A program made the position numbers and the translations under genes. A model generated the notes under the pieces. The model searched no databases. It was given only the letters and a program-made list of their open reading frames with translations, and had not been told where the DNA came from. 64,000 nt of DNA from Candidatus Thiodiazotropha sp. 'RUGA' (lineage in GTDB: Bacteria; Pseudomonadota; Gammaproteobacteria; Chromatiales; Chromatiaceae), in contig JAEPDS010000011.1 of NCBI GenBank assembly GCA_016842065.1, forward strand, positions 41,469-105,468, written 5' to 3'. Numbering within the stretch: position 1 is the first letter of the stretch; every line of letters starts with the position of its first letter. Below are positions 26,701 to 34,923 of the stretch, piece by piece.

Positions 26701-27307
26701 CACCCGACTGAGTGCACTTGGATTGATTCTGCTGACAGTCGGTTGCAGCAGTACGCCCACACCACAACAGCAACAGGGTGATGTGGACAGCACCAGCAGC
26801 GTAGTCGCCGCTGAGCAACCCAGTGAAAGCAAAGATCCACAACTGACCAAGGCACTTCAGTCGATTCATCGCCTCTACAAGAAGAACAAACTGAAGCAGG
26901 CCAAGCAGGAGCTTCAGGGGTTGATAGAAGCGTACCCGAAACAGACTGCCCCGCATATCGATCTGGGCATCATTCAACTCGATGAACAGGCGCCAAAGGC
27001 AGCAGAGCAATCCTTTAATGCCGCCCTGGCAATTGATGCAGAGAGTTCAACTGCGCACAATCTACTTGGGGTTGCGTTGAGAATGCAGGGCAAATTCAAG
27101 CAGGCGGAGGAGGCCTATCAGGCCGCCCTTACCCATCAACCGGACTACCTGCTTGCGCATCGTAATCTGGGAATACTCTACGATCTCTATCTGGCTAAAC
27201 CGAAGCAGGCTTTACAGCACTACCAGCAGTATCAAACCATGCTGGGGAGTAAAGACAAAGAGATAGACAACTGGATCATCGACTTGCAACGCAGGATCGG
27301 TAAATAG
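26687..27307 (+). CDS. Small TPR lipoprotein
   Basis: A 206-residue lipoprotein (ILLTVGC lipobox) with a glutamine/serine-rich linker and three TPR motifs at about residues 60-180 (APHIDLGIIQLDEQAPKAAE, AHNLLGVALRMQGKFKQAEE, LLAHRNLGILYDLYLAKP). This resembles PilF/NlpI-type assembly lipoproteins in size and layout. The ATG at 26687 has GGAGGGG about eight bases upstream and overlaps the end of the larger TPR lipoprotein gene by 14 bases, so the genes are coupled. Confidence 0.78.
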   Translation: MRSINTRLSALGLILLTVGCSSTPTPQQQQGDVDSTSSVVAAEQPSESKDPQLTKALQSIHRLYKKNKLKQAKQELQGLIEAYPKQTAPHIDLGIIQLDEQAPKAAEQSFNAALAIDAESSTAHNLLGVALRMQGKFKQAEEAYQAALTHQPDYLLAHRNLGILYDLYLAKPKQALQHYQQYQTMLGSKDKEIDNWIIDLQRRIGK

Positions 27308-27318
27308 AGGTGACCGGA

Positions 27319-27603
27319 ATGCTGATGAAAAAACATACAAGCTTGATCGCCCTACTGCTGAGTCTGCTGATGCTCAGCCCCTGGTGCGTTGCAGAACAGC
27401 GGCTCGACCTGGAAGGCACAGCGATTTTCGGTAACAAGGAGTCGCCCAACGTACTCTATGTCGTACCTTGGCGATCCGCAAAACGATTGACCGGCATGAT
27501 GCCGCCGGAAACCGGTCGGCGGGATGAACTGCTCTCTCCGCTGGACCGTGATGTGTTTCGCAGACAGATCGATTGGTATCAGAGATATGGTGAAAAGCCC
27601 TAA
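27319..27603 (+). CDS. Small exported protein of unknown function
   Basis: A 94-residue protein with a signal peptide (ALLLSLLMLSPWCVAEQ) and a short mature part: RLDLEGTAIFGNKESPNVLY, VVPWRSAKRLTGMMPPE and a C-terminal FRRQIDWYQRYGEKP. I recognise no family. The ATG at 27319 follows AGAGG by eight bases; a GTG at 27310 would overlap that site. It lies 11 bases after the TPR lipoprotein and 98 bases before exbB, so it belongs to the operon and may be a minor structural part. Confidence 0.7.
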   Translation: MLMKKHTSLIALLLSLLMLSPWCVAEQRLDLEGTAIFGNKESPNVLYVVPWRSAKRLTGMMPPETGRRDELLSPLDRDVFRRQIDWYQRYGEKP

Positions 27604-27701
27604 AGATATTGACTGCGAACGCCCTATGGCAAACAACCCTGATTATGTTATGACCTGTCATCAGGTCTTATAAACCTCGTCGAATAATAACGGAGAACCC
27701 T

Positions 27702-28352
27702 ATGGAACTCATCGACACAATCATCCGTTTCTTCCAGGAAGGCGGTCTCTTTATGTACCCGATACTGCTGATTTTTGCAGGTGGTATTGCTATTGCCATA
27801 GAGCGTTGGATCTATTTGACGCTGGCAACCGGCAGTAACAAACGCACCTGGAAGCAGGTACTGCCTCATCTCAATGACGGGGATTTCAAATCAGCCATGG
27901 AGACGGCAAACAAGTCGAAGACAGCGATCGGCACCATGCTCACTTATGGCCTGGCCAGAGCACGCACGGCCCGTCGCCGGGACGATGTGGAAGTCGCCAT
28001 GGAAGAGGGTCTGATGGAAGCCATCCCGCGTATGGAGAAGCGCACTCACTATCTGAGCACACTCGCCAATATCGCTACCCTGCTCGGACTGCTGGGTACC
28101 ATTATCGGTCTGATCCAGGCCTTTACCGCGGTCTCCAACGCCGATCCGGCTGAGAAAGCCGACCTGTTGTCCGCCAGTATTTCAGTGGCCATGAACACCA
28201 CCGCCTTCGGCCTGATGGCAGCCATCCCGCTGCTGCTGGTCTATGCTCTGCTGCAGAGTAAAACCACAGCGATCGTCGACAGCCTGGAGATGGCCTCTGT
28301 GAAGTTCCTCAATATCTTCAACGAGAAGGCCTACTCCAGGAGTAAGGCATGA
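27702..28352 (+). CDS. MotA/TolQ/ExbB proton-channel family protein
   Basis: A 216-residue inner-membrane protein with three transmembrane helices in the ExbB/TolQ pattern: one near residues 17-36 (MYPILLIFAGGIAIAIERW) and two late ones (IATLLGLLGTIIGLIQAF and NTTAFGLMAAIPLLLVYALL), with a cytoplasmic domain between. The conserved T-xx-LLG-LLGT-xx-G motif and the Thr pair of the third helix are present. Such proteins form a pentameric proton channel around ExbD helices and convert proton-motive force into movement. A 98-base gap precedes it, and exbD starts within its stop (ATGA). In Myxococcus the counterpart would be AglR. Confidence 0.9.
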   Translation: MELIDTIIRFFQEGGLFMYPILLIFAGGIAIAIERWIYLTLATGSNKRTWKQVLPHLNDGDFKSAMETANKSKTAIGTMLTYGLARARTARRRDDVEVAMEEGLMEAIPRMEKRTHYLSTLANIATLLGLLGTIIGLIQAFTAVSNADPAEKADLLSASISVAMNTTAFGLMAAIPLLLVYALLQSKTTAIVDSLEMASVKFLNIFNEKAYSRSKA

Positions 28353-28867
28353 GAGGCCGCTTTCGCCACCATCACAAGGAAGCGGAGCTGAATATCACCG
28401 CTTTTCTCAACCTGATGGTGATCCTGATCCCTTTTCTGCTGATCACGGCGGCGTTTTCCCGTTTTTCCATTATCGAGCTCTATCTGCCGCCTGCCAGTGA
28501 AGGCACGCTGAAACAGATCAAAGAGCTTCAGCTGGAAGTGATCATTCGAAAGGAGAGTCTGGAAGTTGCCGATCGACAGGGAGGCTTGATCCGTCGTATC
28601 CCGAATAACACCGAGGGATATGATGTCAAGGCGCTGAATGAACTGCTGGTACAGATCAAAGTCCGCTTTCAGGACAAGCGCAGTGTGTTCATTCTCTCTG
28701 AACCGGAAACCAACTACGAAACCATGGTTCAAGTCATGGATGCTGTACGCATGACTGAAAATGTCGAGTCTGGATCGGTGGTCCAATATGAGCTTTTTCC
28801 AGAGATCTCTCTGGGAGACGCACCACCCACCCAAGCTCCAAAAATGGATGAAGGTAACGCCTCATGA
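28349..28867 (+). CDS. ExbD/TolR-like protein lacking the proton-carrying Asp
   Basis: A 172-residue ExbD/TolR-family protein: a basic cytoplasmic start, one transmembrane helix at about residues 15-36, and a periplasmic domain. In ExbD and TolR the helix carries a conserved Asp that relays protons. Here the aligned segment is LNITAFLNLMVILIPFLL, with Asn21 in that place, and the usual helix proline is Ala. The second ExbD encoded next door keeps its Asp, so this subunit may be a non-conducting partner in a heterodimer. It overlaps exbB and the second exbD by four bases each. Confidence 0.88.
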   Translation: MRGRFRHHHKEAELNITAFLNLMVILIPFLLITAAFSRFSIIELYLPPASEGTLKQIKELQLEVIIRKESLEVADRQGGLIRRIPNNTEGYDVKALNELLVQIKVRFQDKRSVFILSEPETNYETMVQVMDAVRMTENVESGSVVQYELFPEISLGDAPPTQAPKMDEGNAS

Positions 28868-29376
28868 AGATGTCGCGTCGTGCTAAACGCATGGATCGCC
28901 ACCACCGAAGGAACAAGGGATCAGCGGTACTGAATCTGGTCTCACTGATGGATATCTTTACCATCCTGGTGTTCTTTCTGCTGGTCAATTCCGGCGAGGT
29001 GCAGGTATTGCCCAATGCGAAAGCCCTCAGCCTGCCTGAATCACTGGCGGATGTGAAACCCAAGGAAAACCTGGTGGTGATGGTCAATCAACGAGAGATA
29101 CTGGTGCAGGGACACCGGGTCATCGACCTCTCCCAGCCGCTGCCGGAAGGCAATCTGCTGCCGGCCCTGCAAAATGAACTGCAGCGTCATGCCGAGCGTT
29201 CCAAAAGCAGCAGCATCGAACCCTTCAAAGGGGCGATCACCATCATGGGTGATAAAGGCATTCCCTACAATTTACTGAAGCGTGTGATGGCAACCTGCGC
29301 TCAATCCGAGTACCCGCGTGTCTCCCTGGCTGTGCTTAGAAAAGCAGAGCAGAAAGAGGGAGGGCAGCCCCTGTGA
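28864..29376 (+). CDS. ExbD/TolR-like protein with intact Asp
   Basis: A 170-residue ExbD/TolR-family protein with a long basic N-terminus (RRAKRMDRHHRRNKG), one transmembrane helix (LNLVSLMDIFTILVFFLLV) and a periplasmic domain. Asp30 sits at the proton-relay position. It should form the active stator-motor subunit together with the preceding ExbD-like protein and the ExbB pentamer. The ATG at 28864 overlaps the previous stop by four bases, and the AgmX-like gene overlaps its own stop. Confidence 0.9.
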   Translation: MKMSRRAKRMDRHHRRNKGSAVLNLVSLMDIFTILVFFLLVNSGEVQVLPNAKALSLPESLADVKPKENLVVMVNQREILVQGHRVIDLSQPLPEGNLLPALQNELQRHAERSKSSSIEPFKGAITIMGDKGIPYNLLKRVMATCAQSEYPRVSLAVLRKAEQKEGGQPL

Positions 29377-30344
29377 GCGTCTCCTACCGACATTCCTCCA
29401 ACCTGCCCTGGAACAATACCAGCGCTGATGAGCGCCGCTTTCATCTGATTATCGTATCCGCCCTGATGATTGCGATGATACTGGGGCTATTGGTTCCATT
29501 GATCCAGCTACCGGAAAAGGAACGTTTCAAGAAACAGACCCTGCCCCCCCGTCTGGCAAGGTTGATACTGGAACAGAAACAGGCACCACCACCTAAACCG
29601 AAGAAGATTGTCAAAAAGGAGTTGCCTAAACCGAAGCCTGAAAAGGAGAAGAAGCCGGAGGTCAAGAAAAAACCTGAACCGGAGAAGAAACCGGTTGAAA
29701 AGATCGCGAAGAAAAAACCCTCGACGGAAGAGGCGCGCAAAAAGGCAGCCAGCTCAGGCTTGCTGGCGTTCGCCGATCAACTCGCCGATCTGCGCGAAGA
29801 TCCGGTGGTATCGAGTGTCCGTGGTGGCCAGAAACTCTCCAAAGAGGGTCGCAAGACCTACACCAGTCAACGCTCGATCATCTCCTCTGGCGCGGCTAAA
29901 GGCAGTGGCGGTATCAATACCGCAGCGCTGAGTCGTGATACCGGGGGCAGTGGTCTGAGCAACCGGGCCACCACCCAGGTTGAGAGTAAGGATATCACCC
30001 AGGGCAGTGAGGCGGCGGCAAACAATCGGGGAGCCAAGGGTAAAGACCATAAAGGCAATCGTACCCGGGAAGAGATTCAACTGGTGTTCGATCAGAACAA
30101 AGGGGCGGTCTATGCACTCTACAACCGGGCGCTGCGTAAAGATCCCTCATTGCGCGGTAAAGTCGTCCTCGAGTTGACCATCACCCCCGCAGGTAAGGTG
30201 AGCAAGTGCCGGATCATCTCTTCGGAACTCAACAATCCGAAACTGGAGCGCAAGTTGGTCTCACGCATCAAACTGTTCAAGTTTGCCAGCAAGGATGTGG
30301 AGACCGCCGTTGTATCCTATCCGATCGACTTCCTGCCCTCTTGA
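29373..30344 (+). CDS. AgmX/PglI C-terminal-domain TonB-like protein
   Basis: A 323-residue protein of TonB-like design. One transmembrane helix lies at residues 26-46 (IIVSALMIAMILGLLVPLI). A Pro/Lys/Glu-rich periplasm-spanning linker follows at about 65-125, then a Ser/Gly-rich stretch. The C-terminal domain (about 225-323) contains YNRALRKDPSLRGKVVLELT and ITPAGKVSKCRI, the pattern of the AgmX/PglI tail found in Myxococcus gliding proteins. It most likely transmits motion from the ExbB/ExbD motor to periplasmic or outer-membrane partners. The GTG start overlaps the previous gene by four bases. Confidence 0.85.
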   Translation: MSVSYRHSSNLPWNNTSADERRFHLIIVSALMIAMILGLLVPLIQLPEKERFKKQTLPPRLARLILEQKQAPPPKPKKIVKKELPKPKPEKEKKPEVKKKPEPEKKPVEKIAKKKPSTEEARKKAASSGLLAFADQLADLREDPVVSSVRGGQKLSKEGRKTYTSQRSIISSGAAKGSGGINTAALSRDTGGSGLSNRATTQVESKDITQGSEAAANNRGAKGKDHKGNRTREEIQLVFDQNKGAVYALYNRALRKDPSLRGKVVLELTITPAGKVSKCRIISSELNNPKLERKLVSRIKLFKFASKDVETAVVSYPIDFLPS

Positions 30345-30384
30345 GTCAGTCCGCTTGCTCGGCACATAGCACAACCGCTAATCC

Positions 30385-31365
30385 ATGATAAGGATGGCAC
30401 CGGGTCTGCTTCTGCTGTGGCTGCTGCTTCCGGCATTCAGCCAGGCGCAATGGCTCAGTCAGCAGGCCGACATCATGGGCACCCGGATAAGTGTCGAATT
30501 GTGGCACGATGATCCGACCCTGGGTGAACTGGCGATTGCCGCCGTATTCGATGAGTTCAAACGACTCGATGAAAAACTGAGTCCCTATAAAAGTGACAGT
30601 GAGCTCAGCCTGGTCAACCGGATGGCTGCAGAGTCCGCCATCGACATTTCGAGCGAGTTGTTCCAACTGCTGCAGGAATCACGCAAGTATTCTGAATTGA
30701 CGGGCGGTGCATTTGATATCACTTTTGCCTCGATCGGTCACCAATACGACTATCGAACAGGCCAAAAGCCCGACCAACAACGCACCCGGCAAACCCTGCC
30801 ACTCATCGACTATCGACATATTGAACTCGATCCCGAGCGCAAAACGGTCCGCTTCCTGCGCAAGGGCGTGAAGATCGATCTGGGAGGCATCGCCAAAGGC
30901 TATGCCGTTGACCGGGGCATTGCACTGTTACGTAAAAGAGCCATCGAACATGCCCTGATCAGCGCCGGCGGTGACAGCCGGTTGATCGGTGATCATCGTG
31001 GCAGACCCTGGCACATCGGCATCCAGGCGCCGAGGAACAAGCAGGCCATGGCTGCCGTACTGCCCCTATCCGACAGTGCGATCTCAACCTCCGGTGACTA
31101 TGAGCGTTTTTTTGAGGCCGATGGCGTCAGATATCACCACATCATCACTCCACGGACCGGCCACTCCGCAAAGGGTGTTCAGAGCGTGACCATTCTCGCT
31201 GGGAACGCCCTGCGTACCGATGCCCTGTCAACCAGTATCTTTGTCCTGGGAGCCGAAGCAGGCATGGTCTTGGTAGACCGTCTCGTTGATGTGGAGGCGA
31301 TTATCATCGACCAGCAGGGAGCGCTGTTAACCTCCTCAGGACTGGATAGTCTGGATAAGCATTAG
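30385..31365 (+). CDS. apbE: FAD:protein FMN transferase (ApbE)
   Basis: ApbE attaches FMN from FAD to a Thr or Ser of exported proteins, with magnesium. The 326-residue protein has a signal peptide (GLLLLWLLLPAFSQAQW) and the family motifs: ADIMGTRISVELW, LSPYKSDSELSLVN, KIDLGGIAKGYAVDRG, ISAGGDSRL, AISTSGDYERFF, HHIITPRTGHSA and LRTDALST. It is the last gene of the ExbBD/TPR operon, 40 bases after the TonB-like gene. I saw no SGAT- or SGAS-type flavinylation site in nearby proteins, so its target is unknown. Family-level knowledge links ApbE with DUF4266, DUF3570 and TlpA genes, present 27 kb away in this block. Confidence 0.93.
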   Translation: MIRMAPGLLLLWLLLPAFSQAQWLSQQADIMGTRISVELWHDDPTLGELAIAAVFDEFKRLDEKLSPYKSDSELSLVNRMAAESAIDISSELFQLLQESRKYSELTGGAFDITFASIGHQYDYRTGQKPDQQRTRQTLPLIDYRHIELDPERKTVRFLRKGVKIDLGGIAKGYAVDRGIALLRKRAIEHALISAGGDSRLIGDHRGRPWHIGIQAPRNKQAMAAVLPLSDSAISTSGDYERFFEADGVRYHHIITPRTGHSAKGVQSVTILAGNALRTDALSTSIFVLGAEAGMVLVDRLVDVEAIIIDQQGALLTSSGLDSLDKH

Positions 31366-31371
31366 CGTCTT

Positions 31372-32818
<1,447 letters not shown>

Positions 32819-33859
32819 TCAAGCCCCGGATGACTCCCCGGGCGTGAGAAACATCGCATCCCCGTAGCTGAAGAAACGATAACGCTGCTCAACAGCATGC
32901 CGATAGGCGCCCATCAGCCTCTCATATCCGGCAAATGCAGAGACCAGCATCATCAGGGTCGACTGTGGCAGGTGGAAATTGGTGATCATGGCGTCAACCA
33001 CATTGAACTGAAAGCCGGGACGAATGAACAGCCGGGTATCGCCCCGAAAGGGTTGCAGAAGCCCCGTTTGAGCGGCCGACTCGAGGCTTCGCACACTGGT
33101 TGTACCAACCGCAATCACCCGCCCTTTGCGTTGCTTGGTCTCGGCAATGAGATCACAAACAGCCTGATCAACCTCCGCATACTCCCGATGCATCACATGC
33201 TGATCCAGGTCATCCACCCGCACCGGTTGAAAGGTACCGGCCCCCACATGCAGAGTCACTCTTGCCTGATTGACACCCTTAGCTGTCAGTTCTGCCAACA
33301 TCTCATTGGAGAAGTGGAGACCTGCCGTGGGAGCGGCGACTGCTCCCATCTTCTCGGCATATACGGTTTGATATCGGCTCTCATCCACCCCTTCGTCCTG
33401 ACGGGTTATGTAGGGCGGTAGCGGCATATGACCCTGCTGATCCATCAAGGCATGGAAATCCCGACCAACGGCACGCAGTTGAAAGAACTCCCCCTCCCTT
33501 CCAATCACATCGACTCGGTCACCAGCTTCACCCAAGAGGATCTTGCTGTTGATTTTGGGTGATTTACTCGCCCGCACCTGGGCGAGTGCCAGGCTAGGCT
33601 CTGAGACCCGCTCAATCAGCACTTCAACCCGTCCACCACTCTCCTTTTTACCATGCAACCTGGCTTTCATAACCCGGGTATCGTTGAAGATCAGCAGATC
33701 GCCAGCAGAGAGCAAAGCTGGCAGATCGGCAAACTGCCGATCCTCAGGTGATGTCTTGTTTGACGGAAGCACCAACAGACGGCTCGAGCCACGCTCCTTT
33801 GGAGGATACTGGGCAACAAGCTCATCCGGTAGATAGTAATCGAAATCTGACAAACGCAT
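32819..33859 (-). CDS. queA: S-adenosylmethionine:tRNA ribosyltransferase-isomerase
   Basis: QueA moves the ribosyl part of SAM onto preQ1 in tRNA to make epoxyqueuosine. The 346-residue protein begins MRLSDFDYYLPDELVAQYPP, and carries RLLVL, the motif FNDTRVMKARL, APTAGLHFSNEML and THVGAGTF-type LHVGAGTFQPVR, all usual for the family and full length. It lies upstream of tgt, the normal queuosine gene order, with an unusually long 245-base spacer. The divergent neighbour is the alpha/beta hydrolase gene at 34022. Confidence 0.97.
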   Translation of the reverse strand: MRLSDFDYYLPDELVAQYPPKERGSSRLLVLPSNKTSPEDRQFADLPALLSAGDLLIFNDTRVMKARLHGKKESGGRVEVLIERVSEPSLALAQVRASKSPKINSKILLGEAGDRVDVIGREGEFFQLRAVGRDFHALMDQQGHMPLPPYITRQDEGVDESRYQTVYAEKMGAVAAPTAGLHFSNEMLAELTAKGVNQARVTLHVGAGTFQPVRVDDLDQHVMHREYAEVDQAVCDLIAETKQRKGRVIAVGTTSVRSLESAAQTGLLQPFRGDTRLFIRPGFQFNVVDAMITNFHLPQSTLMMLVSAFAGYERLMGAYRHAVEQRYRFFSYGDAMFLTPGESSGA

Positions 33860-34021
33860 AGGGCGCGGATGTTAACATGTGCAGCGTTCGATGTATTGAT
33901 TATCGGGCTGGTGACACGGTTCTGCAGAACCCATTCCCTGCTTTATTGATCTTACTCATATAACCATTCACCGAGATATTTACAATCGACTATAAAACAG
34001 GGAGAAGAACGGAGGTAACGG

Positions 34022-34891
34022 ATGCATACCCGGATGCTCAACCCCATAATAAGACCACTGCCAAAACTGCTTTTGATTCTCCTGCTGCTGGTCAGTCACT
34101 ACAGTGTTGCCGAGACCATCCAACTGCGTATGCCGAACGGCCTGCTCGCCACGGCGGAGTATCTGGATGCAGGAGATGAGCAATCACCGATATTGATCCT
34201 GCACGGCTTTCTGCAAACCCGTGACTTTTTCACCGTACGGCGGATCGCCGATGCGTTACACGAAGAGGGGTATAGTGTTCTACTGCCCAATCTCTCCTTG
34301 GGTATTGATCAGCGTGATCAGAGCTTGCCCTGTGAAGCGATACATACGCACAGCATGGAACAGGACCGGAACGAGGTGGCCCAATGGATCGATTGGCTGT
34401 ATCAAAGAAGTGCAAAACCTGTCACTCTGATCGGTCACAGCATGGGCAGTTTGACACTTTTGGCCTATCTGCATTCGCAGCCTGACCAGGAATTCATCAA
34501 TCAGGCGATTTTGATCAGTCTGATCGCATTCGCACAGGGTCCGATAGCAAAAGAGGACGCAACGGATAAACAGCGTGCGCAACAACACCTGACAATGGGT
34601 TCGAATCGCATACATAATTATCGGCTGGCTTTTTGTGACAGCTATCCATCTCAACCTGACCACTACCTATCCTATCTCAACTGGGATCAGACCCAGACCA
34701 GCCGTGCGTTACTTGGTTTATCAAAAAAACCGAGTATTATTTTAGGCAGTAGCGACAATCGCCTTAGCCCGGAATGGAAACCGATACTGATCGAATTAAA
34801 AGCCAATGTCATCGAGATCGAAGGCGCCAACCATTTTTTTGATCACTCACATGAATTTGATCTCTTTGATAACATCATTCAGATGCTTTGA
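34022..34891 (+). CDS. Exported alpha/beta hydrolase
   Basis: A 289-residue alpha/beta-hydrolase-fold protein with a signal peptide (LLILLLLVSHYSVAETI). The oxyanion motif is ILILHGFLQTRDFF, the nucleophile elbow is GHSMGS, and the catalytic His lies in EGANHFFDHS near the C-terminus; a likely acid is in SSDNRLSP. The substrate is unknown (esterase or lipase type). The start has GGAGG six bases upstream. The GGDEF-EAL gene follows after 32 bases, so the two may be co-transcribed. Confidence 0.85.
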   Translation: MHTRMLNPIIRPLPKLLLILLLLVSHYSVAETIQLRMPNGLLATAEYLDAGDEQSPILILHGFLQTRDFFTVRRIADALHEEGYSVLLPNLSLGIDQRDQSLPCEAIHTHSMEQDRNEVAQWIDWLYQRSAKPVTLIGHSMGSLTLLAYLHSQPDQEFINQAILISLIAFAQGPIAKEDATDKQRAQQHLTMGSNRIHNYRLAFCDSYPSQPDHYLSYLNWDQTQTSRALLGLSKKPSIILGSSDNRLSPEWKPILIELKANVIEIEGANHFFDHSHEFDLFDNIIQML

Positions 34892-34923
34892 GTAAAAAAC
34901 AGGATCCGTAAGTTGTCATAGGT

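Noticed and set aside
27652..27667. Hairpin GACCTG-TCAT-CAGGTC before exbB as a terminator or riboswitch
   Set aside because: The stem is only 6 bp, no T-run follows, and no wider structure is apparent.
21504..30344. Gliding motility locus
   Set aside because: The shared parts with Agl/Glt are the motor, TPR, TonB-like and barrel proteins. Myxococcus-specific cytoplasmic adaptors such as the MglA-linked proteins are not seen, so motility is not supported.
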